The notes beneath the pieces were generated by a model. That model was given only the letters and a program-made list of their open reading frames with translations. It made no database searches and was not told where the DNA came from. A stretch of 64,000 nt of DNA from Streptomyces olivaceus. Its GTDB lineage: Bacteria; Actinomycetota; Actinomycetes; Streptomycetales; Streptomycetaceae. The translations under genes and the position numbers were made by a program. The DNA lies in contig NZ_JOFH01000030.1 in assembly GCF_000721235.1 (NCBI RefSeq), positions 1 to 64,000 of the forward strand, in the 5' to 3' direction. Below, piece after piece: positions 1-10,201 of the stretch. Each line of letters begins with the position of its first letter. The first letter of the stretch is position 1.

Positions 1-284
1 GAATATGCCTCGGCAGCGGCCGCCCGAACCGCGGTGACCTGCGGTGGGCTGGGCGGGGTGGGTGCGGTGGGTCCGGGGCCGGTGTCTGTTCGGTGCCCGG
101 CGTGGGTGCGGGCCGGGGGTGGGTCTGCGGCCCGGCGTCGGCCGCGTGCCCGGCGTGGGCGCCGGCCGGGGGTGGGGCGCGCTGCCCGGCGCTGCGGGGT
201 GCCGCTGCGCCCACCCGTGCCGCCCCAGCGGCACGACTGCCCGCAGCTCGGGCGGCACGACTGCCCGTCAGCGGGGGCGTGGGG

Positions 285-1916
<1,632 letters not shown>

Positions 1917-2132
1917 GTGGCGCCGCCTTCCCCGCACGTGTCCCCCGCACGTGAGTACACGTGAACAACAGGGCGAGGATAGTGCGGCACGGGCACACCG
2001 TGGGACGGGCAGGTCCACGGTTCGGTAACGGACGCGGCGGCCTCCCGCCTCGACAGTCTGTCGTGGAAAGCCCCCGACTCCGGACAGGACGCCGATTCCG
2101 TTTCCGCATCGCGGACATCTACCCTCGGCCGC

Positions 2133-3488
2133 ATGACCCCTCAGCCCCACCCCCGGGCCGGCGCGGCCGTGAAGGCCGCAGACCGTGCGCACGTCTTCCA
2201 CTCCTGGTCCGCGCAGGAACTCATCGACCCGCTCGCCGTCGCCGGCGCGGAAGGGTCGTACTTCTGGGACTACGACGGGAAGCGCTACCTCGACTTCTCC
2301 AGCGGCCTCGTCTACACCAACATCGGCTACCAGCACCCCAAGGTCGTCGCCGCGATCCAGGAGCAGGCGGCGACGATGACGACGTTCGCGCCCGCGTTCG
2401 CCGTCGAGGCCCGCTCGGAGGCGGCCCGGCTGATCGCCGAGCGGACCCCCGGCGACCTGGACAAGATCTTCTTCACCAACGCGGGCGCCGACGCCGTGGA
2501 GCACGCCGTGCGCATGGCGCGCCTGCACACCGGGCGCCCGAAGGTGCTCTCGGCGTACCGCTCGTACCACGGCGGCACCCAGCAGGCGGTCAACCTCACC
2601 GGTGATCCGCGCCGCTGGGCCTCCGACAGCGGCACGGCCGGGGTCGTGCACTTCTGGGCGCCGTTCCTGTACCGCTCGCGCTTCTACGCCGAGACCGAGG
2701 AGCAGGAGTGCGCGCGGGCATTGGAGCACCTGGAGACGACGATCGCCTTCGAGGGCCCGGCGACGGTCGCCGCGATCGTGCTGGAGACGATCCCGGGCAC
2801 CGCCGGGATCATGCTGCCGCCGGCCGGCTACCTGGCCGGGGTCCGCGAGATCTGCGACAAGTACGGCATCGTCTTCGTGCTCGACGAGGTCATGGCCGGC
2901 TTCGGGCGGACCGGCACGTGGTTCGCCGCCGACCTGTACGACGTGGTGCCCGACCTGATGACCTTCGCCAAGGGCGTGAACTCGGGCTACGTCCCGCTCG
3001 GCGGCGTCGCGATCTCCGGCGAGATCGCCGCGACCTTCGCCGAGCGGCCCTACCCCGGCGGGCTGACCTACTCCGGGCACCCGCTGGCCTGCGCCGCCGC
3101 CGTCGCCACCCTCACGGTGATGGAGGAGGAGGGCATCGTCGAGCACGCCGCCCGGCTCGGGACCGACGTGGTCGGACCGGCGCTGCGGGAGCTGGCCGAG
3201 CGCCACCCGAGCGTGGGCGAGGTCCGCGGGACCGGCATGTTCTGGGCGCTGGAGCTGGTGCGGAACCGGGAGACCCGGGAGCCGCTGGTGCCGTACAACG
3301 CGAGCGGGCAGGCGGCGACGCCCATGTCGGCGTTCGCGGCCTCGGCCAAGGCGCACGGCGTGTGGCCGTTCGTGAACATGAACCGCACCCACGTGGTCCC
3401 GCCGTGCAACATCTCCGAGGCGGAGCTGAAGGAGGGCCTCGCGGTCCTGGACACGGCGCTGTCCGTGGCGGACGAGTACACGGAGTAG
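2133..3488 (+). CDS. Class III PLP-dependent aminotransferase
   Basis: A 451-residue fold-type I transaminase of the class III family (relatives include omega-amino acid, taurine-pyruvate and BioA-type enzymes). The cofactor-binding Asp is seen in VFVLDEVMAGFGRTG (about 248-262) and the PLP-Schiff-base Lys in TFAKGVNSGYVPLGG (about 276-290). N-terminal WDYDGKRYLDFSSG is typical of the class. The amino donor cannot be told from sequence. It starts 216 bases from the divergent kinase. The GntR regulator 195 bases downstream on the same strand may control it, as such pairs often serve amine or amino-acid catabolism (inference). Confidence 0.93.
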   Translation: MTPQPHPRAGAAVKAADRAHVFHSWSAQELIDPLAVAGAEGSYFWDYDGKRYLDFSSGLVYTNIGYQHPKVVAAIQEQAATMTTFAPAFAVEARSEAARLIAERTPGDLDKIFFTNAGADAVEHAVRMARLHTGRPKVLSAYRSYHGGTQQAVNLTGDPRRWASDSGTAGVVHFWAPFLYRSRFYAETEEQECARALEHLETTIAFEGPATVAAIVLETIPGTAGIMLPPAGYLAGVREICDKYGIVFVLDEVMAGFGRTGTWFAADLYDVVPDLMTFAKGVNSGYVPLGGVAISGEIAATFAERPYPGGLTYSGHPLACAAAVATLTVMEEEGIVEHAARLGTDVVGPALRELAERHPSVGEVRGTGMFWALELVRNRETREPLVPYNASGQAATPMSAFAASAKAHGVWPFVNMNRTHVVPPCNISEAELKEGLAVLDTALSVADEYTE

Positions 3489-3682
3489 ACACGGGGCCGC
3501 GGGACGGGCCGGGGGAGGAAAGGCGGAGGGGGACGGTCCGGAGAAGGGCCGGGAGAGGGGCGCGAGCGCGTAAGGTTGCGTGCTCGTACACGTGTGCGCG
3601 GTCCACCGCGGCGAGCCGCCGTGGACCCGTGCAGGCGCATGCGTACGAGCACGCACCCGCACGCGACGAGGAGACGCCCGAC

Positions 3683-4384
3683 ATGCCCGGCCCCAGCGGA
3701 ACCGGTGCCGTCACGCGCAGCACCCTGCGGCAGCAGATCGCCGAAGCCCTCCGCGACGAGGTGCTGGCGGGGCGGCTCCAGCCGGGGCAGGAGTTCACCG
3801 TCAAGGAGATCGCCGAGCAGTACGGGGTGTCCGCGACGCCCGTGCGCGAGGCCCTGGTCGATCTGTCGGCGCAGGGGCTCCTGGACGCCGACCAGCACCG
3901 GGGCTTCCGCGTCCACGAGTACTCGGCCGACGACTTCCGCGGCATGGTCCGGGCCCGCAGCCTCGTCACCGACGGCATGTTCCTCGCCCTCGCCGACGAT
4001 CTGCGGGGCGGTCCCGATCCCGACGACCCGCGCGTCGCCGCCGCCCTCTCCGGGGTGCGCCGGCGCGGCGAGGAGGCCCAGCGGGCCGCCGCGGCCGGGG
4101 AGCTGACCGTCCTGATCGGCTACGACCTGCGCTTCTGGCGCGAGCTGGCCGTCCTGTTCGGCAACCCCTACCTCTCCGACTTCCTGCACCGGCTGCGCGT
4201 GCAGAGCTGGGTGTGCACGGTGCAGCACCTGCGCCGGCTCAGCGATCTGCGGGGCGCGCTGTGGTCCGGGCACACCGCGCTGGTGGACGCCCTCGCCCGC
4301 CGCGACGTACCGGGCGCCCGCTCGCTCGTCGACGCGTACAACCGGCACTCGCTCGGCCTCATCGAGCGCCTCGCCGAGGGATGA
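3683..4384 (+). CDS. GntR family transcriptional regulator (FCD/FadR type)
   Basis: A 233-residue regulator. The N-terminal winged helix is about residues 10-75: STLRQQIAEALRDEVLAG, then VKEIAEQYGVSATPVREAL with the PVREAL recognition-helix signature of the FadR branch, then GFRVHEYS at the wing. The C-terminal 150 residues are helical and fit an FCD ligand-binding domain (inference). The start at MPGPSG is favoured by ACGAGGAG about 10 bases upstream; the longer upstream reading frame overlaps the aminotransferase and was rejected. Likely ligand: a small carboxylate or a metabolite of the preceding transaminase. Confidence 0.88.
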   Translation: MPGPSGTGAVTRSTLRQQIAEALRDEVLAGRLQPGQEFTVKEIAEQYGVSATPVREALVDLSAQGLLDADQHRGFRVHEYSADDFRGMVRARSLVTDGMFLALADDLRGGPDPDDPRVAAALSGVRRRGEEAQRAAAAGELTVLIGYDLRFWRELAVLFGNPYLSDFLHRLRVQSWVCTVQHLRRLSDLRGALWSGHTALVDALARRDVPGARSLVDAYNRHSLGLIERLAEG

Positions 4385-4525
4385 GGCAGGCCTGACGTGT
4401 CGTGGTCCGGCCCCAGATGGGTATGGGACCTGCACGCGATGCCCACCGACTACGCTTCCTGATCACCGTGTCCCACCGCCTGATCACCGTGTCCGACCGC
4501 GCCGTGCTGTGTGAGGAGCCCTCTT

Positions 4526-5176
4526 TTGGCCTGTGACCTGTGGCTGGTACCGCTCGTCGACGTCTTGTGCCACACGCCGGACAACCCGTTCGCCGAAGAA
4601 CTCGCGCAATACGACAAGGTGCTGGCCGAGGCGGGGTTGCCTCCGGTGCCGGTGTACCAGTACATGCCGGGGCTCTCCGGCGAAGTCGCGCCGGTGGCCG
4701 GTTTCGACTACGACGCGCTGCATTTCCTGCGCCGGGCGTACCTGCTGCAGGTGTGCGGGCTGCCGGTGACGCCGGTGGACGAACTCGGCGGCGACTACGA
4801 GCAGTTGCTGGAGATGTTCGAGTCGACGGCCCAGCAGTCCCACCTGGTGTGGCACTACGACCACGCGGGCGCCTACGTCCCGGTCGACTTCCCGCACCCG
4901 CTCGCCAACGACGACCTCCTCGCGGGCGGCGGCCCGCTGGGCTCCTCCCACACGCTGCTGCGGGAGCTGGAGGCCGTCGCCCCCGCGCTCGGCATCGACC
5001 CGGCCAACCCGCCCGCACCGCCGCAGGCGCCGCCCGCGCCGACGGAGCTGGAGGAGCCGGCGGTGCCCGCGCCGTACGACGACAGCCCCTTCGCCCGGGA
5101 GCGGCACGTGTGGCTGGGGCTGCACGCGGCGGCCACGCGGAGCCTGGCCCAGGGATCGATGATCATCTTCAGCTGA
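4526..5176 (+). CDS. Conserved hypothetical protein
   Basis: About 216 residues starting at TTG (MACDLWLVPLVDVLCHTPDNP). TTG was chosen because GAGGAG sits about 7 bases upstream; the upstream in-frame codon at 4511 lies inside that ribosome site. The protein is soluble, with no signal peptide. A charged N-terminal domain (about 1-130, VWHYDHAGAYVPVDF) is followed by a Pro/Ala-rich linker (about 160-185) and a short C-terminal tail. No catalytic motif was recognised. It stands alone between the GntR regulator and small minus-strand genes. Function unknown. Confidence 0.7.
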   Translation: MACDLWLVPLVDVLCHTPDNPFAEELAQYDKVLAEAGLPPVPVYQYMPGLSGEVAPVAGFDYDALHFLRRAYLLQVCGLPVTPVDELGGDYEQLLEMFESTAQQSHLVWHYDHAGAYVPVDFPHPLANDDLLAGGGPLGSSHTLLRELEAVAPALGIDPANPPAPPQAPPAPTELEEPAVPAPYDDSPFARERHVWLGLHAAATRSLAQGSMIIFS

Positions 5177-5205
5177 CCCGGCGGCCGGCCCGGCTGGGCC
5201 CGCCT

Positions 5206-5418
5206 TCAGGCCCGCGCCCGGATCAGTGAGATCACCGGCGGCCACAGCACCCCGTCCGCCAGGAGCAGGGACGGCCCCAGGTGTACGGGGCACACGTGCA
5301 GCGGCGTCCGCAGATGCCTGGCGACCTCGAAGCGGGCCGGGTCGCCGCAGCCGGCGGGGTCGGCCCCGCCACCGTACGGACCGTGACAGGGATCGTCGGC
5401 GCTCCAGCGGTCGGTCAT
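5206..5418 (-). CDS. Small conserved hypothetical protein
   Basis: A 70-residue frame starting MTDRWSADDPCHGPYG. It has three to four Cys residues (DPCHGPYG, AGCGDPARF, HVCPVHLG) arranged like a small metal-binding or disulfide fold, and ends LWPPVISLIRARA. An alternative start lies 15 bases upstream (MSDRGM). It converges with the preceding plus-strand gene, leaving 29 bases between the stop codons, and lies in series with the downstream-facing membrane protein gene. No function recognised; gene status is moderately supported by frame length and codon bias only. Confidence 0.5.
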   Translation of the reverse strand: MTDRWSADDPCHGPYGGGADPAGCGDPARFEVARHLRTPLHVCPVHLGPSLLLADGVLWPPVISLIRARA

Positions 5419-5497
5419 GCCCCGATCCGACACCAGACCGTCTGCGGACGCCCCGTGGAGGGGGCCGAACGAAGGGCCGGACAGGAGGTGACCCGGC

Positions 5498-6022
5498 TCA
5501 GAGGACGTTGTCGGCCTCGTCCAGGCCGATGCACTTGCGTTCCTGCGGGAGCCACTGCACGGCCGGGTTCAGCTCGGTGAGGATGCCGCCGACCTCCTCG
5601 CGCGAACCGTGGTACGTGAACTCCACGGCCGGTGAGCGGCCGTACGTCCGCAGGACGCTCACCCCGTCGCTCTTGAGCCGTCCCTCGTCCAGGACCCAGT
5701 CGACGCCGTCGGCGGTGACGCAGAGGTTGATGTTGGGCTGCAGTTCCTCGGCGCCGCAGCGGAACACCGCCTTCTGGCCGCCCCAGGAGGCGACGCCGTC
5801 CCCGAGCGCCCAGTCGCGCGAGGCGCCGGGGATGTCGTCCGGGAGGCGGGAGAGCACCTTGTCGCACTTCGGGTCGCCCGCGTGCGGGGCGGCGGAGACA
5901 CGGTGACTGTCGACGTAGAACAGGGCACCGGCGACGGCGACGACCGCCACGGTCAGCCAGATCCACGCCCGGGCGGACGGCCTTCGGCGCAGGGCGACGG
6001 GGAGGGGGTTGGTGATCCGCAT
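5498..6022 (-). CDS. Membrane-anchored protein resembling DUF3515
   Basis: A 174-residue protein with a short basic N-terminus, one membrane segment (about 20-40, WIWLTVAVVAVAGALFYV) and an external domain. That domain has Cys in GDPKCDKVLSRLPDDI, then RDWALGDGVASWGGQKAVFRCGA, then GVDWVLDEG and TYGRSPAVEFTYHG. This spacing of Cys, tryptophan-glycine and YGR-P elements matches the actinobacterial DUF3515 pattern as I know it. Role unknown; presumably envelope-located. Lies just downstream of purA on the same strand but separated by a strong terminator hairpin. Confidence 0.72.
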   Translation of the reverse strand: MRITNPLPVALRRRPSARAWIWLTVAVVAVAGALFYVDSHRVSAAPHAGDPKCDKVLSRLPDDIPGASRDWALGDGVASWGGQKAVFRCGAEELQPNINLCVTADGVDWVLDEGRLKSDGVSVLRTYGRSPAVEFTYHGSREEVGGILTELNPAVQWLPQERKCIGLDEADNVL

Positions 6023-6094
6023 GTTCCGCCCGCTCCGCCCGTCCGTTCCGTCCGCTGCCGGTGTCCGCCAGCGTAACCAGCGGCCGGACGCCGA

Positions 6095-6135
6095 CGGCCG
6101 GGGCCCCCGCGCACGATCGTGCGGGGCCCCGGCCG
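6095..6135 (-). terminator. Rho-independent-type terminator after purA
   Basis: A 13-bp GC-only stem (6095-6107 with 6123-6135), extended by an inner GCACGA/TCGTGC stem, sits 9 bases past the purA stop codon. No T-tract, as is usual in Streptomyces. Confidence 0.75.
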
Positions 6136-6143
6136 CCCGGTTG

Positions 6144-7427
6144 CTACAGGAACGAGTTGATCTCGATCGTCTCGTCCCGGCCCGGTCCCACGCCGATCGC
6201 GGAGATCGGGGCGCCGGACATCTCCTCCAGGGCCCTGACGTACGCCTGCGCGTTCTTCGGCAGGTCGGAGAAGGACTTCGCCTTGGTGATGTCCTCGCTC
6301 CAGCCGGGCAGCGTCTCGTAGACCGGCTTCGCGTGGTGGAAGTCGGACTGCGAGTACGGCAGCTCCTCGACGCGCCTGCCGTCGATCTCGTACGCCACGC
6401 AGACCGGGATCTCCTCCCAGCCGGTGAGGACGTCGAGCTTGGTGAGGAAGAAGTCGGTGAGGCCGTTGACGCGGGTGGCGTAGCGGGCGATCACCGCGTC
6501 GAACCAGCCGCAGCGGCGGTCGCGGCCGGTCGTCACACCGCGCTCGCCGCCGATGCGGCGCAGGGCCTCGCCGTCCTCGTCGAACAGCTCGGTCGGGAAC
6601 GGGCCGGCGCCGACGCGGGTCGTGTACGCCTTGAGGATGCCGATGACCCGGCTGATCTTCGTCGGGCCCACGCCGGCGCCGGTGCAGGCGCCGCCCGCGG
6701 TCGGGTTCGACGAGGTGACGAACGGGTACGTGCCGTGGTCGATGTCGAGCAGCGTGCCCTGGCCGCCCTCGAAGAGGACCACCTTGTCGTCGTCGAGCGC
6801 CTCGTTGAGGACCAGGACGGTGTCGGCGACGTACGGCGCGAGCTTGTCCGCGTAGCCCATCAGCTCCTCGACGACCTGGCCGGTGGCGATGGCCCGGCGG
6901 TTGTAGAGCTTGGTGAGCATCTGGTTCTTGACGTCGAGCGCCGCCTCGACCTTCTGGGTGAGGATCGACTCGTCGTAGAGGTCCTGGACCCGGATGCCCA
7001 CGCGGTTGATCTTGTCGGCGTAGGTCGGGCCGATGCCGCGGCCGGTGGTGCCGATCTTGCGCTTGCCGAGGAAGCGTTCCGTCACCTTGTCGACGGTCAC
7101 GTTGTACGGCGTGATGATGTGCGCGTTGCCGCTGATCAGGAGCTTGGACGTGTCGACGCCGCGCTCGTTCAGCCCGCTCAGCTCGGAGAACAGGACCGAC
7201 GGGTCGACCACGACGCCGTTGCCGATGACCGGCGTGCAGCCGGGAGACAGGATTCCGGAAGGGAGCAGGTGCAGGGCGTACTTCTGGTCGCCCACGACCA
7301 CCGTGTGGCCGGCGTTGTTGCCGCCCTGGTAGCGCACCACATAGTCGACGGAACCACCGAGCAGGTCCGTCGCCTTTCCCTTGCCTTCGTCACCCCACTG
7401 AGCACCGAGCAGCACAAGTGCGGGCAC
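6144..7427 (-). CDS. purA: Adenylosuccinate synthetase
   Basis: A 427-residue enzyme that condenses IMP and aspartate with GTP hydrolysis to adenylosuccinate, the first committed step to AMP, in the cytoplasm. The N-terminal [19 protein letters not shown]-loop and catalytic Asp/His region ([11 protein letters not shown]) are present, as are [14 protein letters not shown] and [22 protein letters not shown]. Length matches the usual bacterial enzyme. The start is GTG ([13 protein letters not shown]) with GGAAGGGG about 10 bases upstream; the longer upstream frame has no family similarity. Divergent from a lipid-kinase-like gene. Confidence 0.98.
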   Translation of the reverse strand: MPALVLLGAQWGDEGKGKATDLLGGSVDYVVRYQGGNNAGHTVVVGDQKYALHLLPSGILSPGCTPVIGNGVVVDPSVLFSELSGLNERGVDTSKLLISGNAHIITPYNVTVDKVTERFLGKRKIGTTGRGIGPTYADKINRVGIRVQDLYDESILTQKVEAALDVKNQMLTKLYNRRAIATGQVVEELMGYADKLAPYVADTVLVLNEALDDDKVVLFEGGQGTLLDIDHGTYPFVTSSNPTAGGACTGAGVGPTKISRVIGILKAYTTRVGAGPFPTELFDEDGEALRRIGGERGVTTGRDRRCGWFDAVIARYATRVNGLTDFFLTKLDVLTGWEEIPVCVAYEIDGRRVEELPYSQSDFHHAKPVYETLPGWSEDITKAKSFSDLPKNAQAYVRALEEMSGAPISAIGVGPGRDETIEINSFL

Positions 7428-7551
7428 GCGCGTACACCCCTTCCGGGCGGGGCATGTCCATGGTCGAGGGCGTACGGGACGGGTTTCCGCCACGTACACC
7501 GCGACCGTCGTTGGCCGCCAACCGTCGGACCGGGTGCCCCGGAATAGACGA

Positions 7552-7579
7552 AGCCCCTGGCGCAACAGCGCAAGGGGCT
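7552..7579. terminator. Stable hairpin in the purA divergent region
   Basis: 12-bp arms 7552-7563 and 7568-7579 (one mismatch) around a 4-base AACA loop. It lies 34 bases before the plus-strand lipid kinase gene and 125 bases before purA. It looks like a terminator but no gene ends here. Confidence 0.5.
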
Positions 7580-7612
7580 CTTGCACAAAGATGCTACCCG
7601 AGGAAGCGAGGC

Positions 7613-8542
7613 ATGGCCGAGGTGGCGACTTCCGCGAGCTCATCCGCGAACTCTTCCGCGAGGTCCGATCAGCTTCTGGTGGTCGTCGATCCGGTCGCCC
7701 GGCGGATGGACGGGGAGTCCGTCCGGATCGCGAAAGACGTGCTCAGCGCGGGTGCGTCGCACACGAAGGTGTGTCTTCCGGACGACCCGGAGGAGTTCGC
7801 GCGGGCGCTGCGGCGGCGGGGTTCACGACGGCCGGTGGTGATCGGCGACGACCGGGCGCTGCTGCGGGCCGTCGCCCTGCTGCACCGGCACCGGGAGCTG
7901 TCGGGCTGCTCGCTGTCGGTGGTGCCGGTGGGGTCGGTGCTGGGCCTCAGCCGGTCGCTCGGCCTGCCGTCGGGCGCGGTGGCGGCGGCGCGTGCGGTCC
8001 TGGCCGGTGCGGAACGGCGCCTGGACCTGCTCGTCGACGACAGTGACGGGGTGGTGCTGGGGGAGGTGGGTATTCCGCCGGGGCCGGGGCACGGGTCGCC
8101 GTCCGCGGGTGGGGGGCCGGGCGCGGAGGCGGGCGCGGACAGGGGGGCGAGCGGGCCCGGCCCGGCCCACCCGTGGCTGCGGACCTGCCAGTCCCTGGTG
8201 CGGACCCTGGCGTCCTCGCGGCCGGCCCGGACCGCGCTCGCCCCGGGTGCGGCCGGTCCGACCCGGCTGCGGGTGGAGGTGGACGGGGCGACGCTGGTGG
8301 ACCTGGACCAGCCGGTCGAGGCCGTTTCGGTGGCGCCGGGCGCGGCTGGGGCGGCGGTGGTGGAGGTGCGGCCGCTGGCGGCGGGCGCGGAGACGGCACC
8401 GCTGACGGCGAGCGGGCACACGGTGACCGTGTCGGGGGCGCACTTCCGCTACCGGGCCGACTCGATCGAGTGCGGGCCGGTGGGGACGCGGACCTGGGTG
8501 GCGCAGGAGGGGGCGTGGGGGCTGACGCTGCCCATGGGGTAG
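7613..8542 (+). CDS. Diacylglycerol/lipid kinase-like protein
   Basis: A 309-residue protein. The segment [27 protein letters not shown] (about 20-46) followed by [22 protein letters not shown] resembles the first half of the DAGK catalytic domain (NP-x(n)-GG-DGT type), although the usual glycine-rich GGDGT is replaced by [10 protein letters not shown]-terminal beta-rich half (about 210-309, [11 protein letters not shown]) matches the second lobe of DagK/YegS enzymes. Start ATG has GAGGAAGCGAGG upstream. Because the nucleotide-binding glycines are changed, activity is doubtful; it could be a non-catalytic homologue. Divergent from purA. Confidence 0.65.
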   Translation: MAEVATSASSSANSSARSDQLLVVVDPVARRMDGESVRIAKDVLSAGASHTKVCLPDDPEEFARALRRRGSRRPVVIGDDRALLRAVALLHRHRELSGCSLSVVPVGSVLGLSRSLGLPSGAVAAARAVLAGAERRLDLLVDDSDGVVLGEVGIPPGPGHGSPSAGGGPGAEAGADRGASGPGPAHPWLRTCQSLVRTLASSRPARTALAPGAAGPTRLRVEVDGATLVDLDQPVEAVSVAPGAAGAAVVEVRPLAAGAETAPLTASGHTVTVSGAHFRYRADSIECGPVGTRTWVAQEGAWGLTLPMG

Positions 8543-8573
8543 GACGCTGCCGGTCCCCCGGCCTACTGCTTCC

Positions 8574-8652
8574 TCTCCGGCCGCTTCCTCTCCGACCGCC
8601 CCTCCGACCGCTTCGCCGATCGCCACTCCGGCCGCTTCTCCGACCGCCTTCA
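8574..8652. repeat. Degenerate tandem repeat, CTCCGACCGCTT type
   Basis: Six or so imperfect 12-15 base copies of a unit close to CTCCGACCGCTT fill the gap between the lipid-kinase-like gene and the convergent regulator gene. Confidence 0.6.
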
Positions 8653-9141
8653 GCCCTGCCCGAACCGGTCCTCCCGGTGCAGGCGCCAGCGCTCCATCAT
8701 CGCCGCGATCTCCCCGTCGACGAACTCGAAGAACGCCAGCGTCTCGACCATCCGCCGCCCCGCCGGGGTGTCGGCGCCGAGGCTGGCGACGCCCTCGCTC
8801 AGCGCGCTCTCCCAGCGCTTGATGATGGCCTCGCGGTTGGTGAGCGCCTCGTACCACTGGTTGCTGTGCACCCGGTAGCGCTCCCGTCGGGAACCGGGTT
8901 CACGCTCGCGCGAGACCATGTGCTGCTGCGAGAGGTAGCGCACGGCACCGGAGACGGCGGCGGGGCTGACCCGCAGGCTCTCGCCGAGTTCGGCGGAGGT
9001 CATCGAGCCGGAGTCGGAGGCCAGCAGCGCGGCGAAGACCCGGGCCGGCATCCGCTGCATCCCGGCCTCGACCAGCTGGGCCGCGAAGCCCTCCACGAAC
9101 TTGGACACCGCCCCGGGGTCGCGCCCCGGCCCCGTCGTCAT
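8650..9141 (-). CDS. GbsR/MarR family transcriptional regulator
   Basis: A 163-residue winged-helix protein. Helix-turn-helix MTSAELGESLRVSPAAVSGAVRYLSQQHMVSRERE (about 47-81) is followed by a wing SRRERYRVHSNQWYEAL and a helical dimerisation tail (about 100-163). GbsR-type members commonly repress a divergent ABC exporter. That is the arrangement here: the exporter gene starts 107 bases away on the opposite strand, with paired TTTC-N-GAAA boxes between. Effector unknown. Confidence 0.9.
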   Translation of the reverse strand: MTTGPGRDPGAVSKFVEGFAAQLVEAGMQRMPARVFAALLASDSGSMTSAELGESLRVSPAAVSGAVRYLSQQHMVSREREPGSRRERYRVHSNQWYEALTNREAIIKRWESALSEGVASLGADTPAGRRMVETLAFFEFVDGEIAAMMERWRLHREDRFGQG

Positions 9142-9218
9142 GCGTCTCGTCCCGTCGCGCGTTCCGTCGTCATGCGCCGATCATCTCTCATGTTCTTGAC
9201 GGTTCCTTAACTTCACAA

Positions 9219-9247
9219 CTTTCTGAAAGAAGCGTACTTTCCGAAAC
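9219..9247 (+). promoter_or_regulatory. Putative operator: two TTTC-N-GAAA palindromes
   Basis: Two perfect 4-bp-armed palindromes, at 9220-9228 and 9238-9246, are spaced exactly 18 bases centre to centre and abut the ATG of the ABC ATPase gene. A TTGACG -35-like box lies at 9196-9201. Likely bound by the divergent GbsR/MarR regulator (inference). Confidence 0.55.
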
Positions 9248-10201
9248 ATGACGAAGGCAATCAGCGTCTCCGGACTCCACAAGTCGTTCGGACGCACGCA
9301 CGCGCTGGACGGGCTCGACCTGGAGGTCGGGACCGGCGAGGTGCACGGCTTCCTCGGCCCCAACGGAGCCGGCAAGTCCACCGCCGTCCGCGTCCTGCTC
9401 GGTCTGCTGCGCGCCGACTCGGGCACCGCCCGGGTACTCGACCGGGACCCCTGGAGCGACGCGGTGGAGGTCCATCGCCGGATCGCCTACGTCCCCGGCG
9501 ACGTGACGCTCTGGCGCAACCTCTCCGGCGGCGAGGTCATCGACCTCTACGGACGGCTGCGCGGCGGACTCGACCGGGGCCGCCGGGCCGAGCTGATCGA
9601 GCGGTTCGAGCTGGATCCGGCCAAGAAGGGCCGTACCTACTCCAAGGGCAACCGGCAGAAGGTCGCGCTCGTCGCCGCCTTCGCCTCCGACGTGGACCTG
9701 CTGATCCTCGACGAGCCCACCTCCGGGCTCGACCCGCTGATGGAGGAGGTCTTCCAGCGCTGCGTGCGGGAGGAGCGCGAACGCGGCCGGACCGTGCTGC
9801 TGTCCTCCCACATCCTCAGCGAGGTCGAGGAGTTGTGCGACCGGGTCAGCATCATCCGCAAGGGGCGGACCGTCGAGAGCGGTTCGCTCGCCGACCTGCG
9901 CCACCTGACCCGCACCAGCATCACCGCCGAACTCGCCGGAACACCGGGCGGGCTCGCCGCTCTGCCGGGCGTGCACGACCTCGACGTCCGGGGCCACCGG
10001 GTCCGGCTCCAGGTCGACACCGGCCGACTGGACGCCGTACTGCGGGCGTTGGGCGAGTCGGGCGTGCGGTCGCTGACCTCGACACCGCCGACGCTGGAGG
10101 AGCTGTTCCTGCGGCACTACCAGGCCGAGGGGGCCGAGGGGGCCGCCGGCACCGGGGACGCGAAGGGCGCGCACTCCGGCGGTCAGGTGGCCACGCGATG
10201 A
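9248..10201 (+). CDS. ABC exporter ATP-binding subunit
   Basis: A 317-residue nucleotide-binding subunit. Walker [10 protein letters not shown] (about 38-46), Walker [15 protein letters not shown] (about 156-169) and the switch His in [10 protein letters not shown] are intact. The signature motif is YSKGNRQKV rather than LSGGQ; this variant is typical of polyketide/tetronasin-type drug exporters (family knowledge). The C-terminus (about 230-317) is an accessory domain. It overlaps the permease gene by ATGA, so the two are translationally coupled. Substrate probably a hydrophobic toxin or antibiotic. Confidence 0.95.
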   Translation: MTKAISVSGLHKSFGRTHALDGLDLEVGTGEVHGFLGPNGAGKSTAVRVLLGLLRADSGTARVLDRDPWSDAVEVHRRIAYVPGDVTLWRNLSGGEVIDLYGRLRGGLDRGRRAELIERFELDPAKKGRTYSKGNRQKVALVAAFASDVDLLILDEPTSGLDPLMEEVFQRCVREERERGRTVLLSSHILSEVEELCDRVSIIRKGRTVESGSLADLRHLTRTSITAELAGTPGGLAALPGVHDLDVRGHRVRLQVDTGRLDAVLRALGESGVRSLTSTPPTLEELFLRHYQAEGAEGAAGTGDAKGAHSGGQVATR

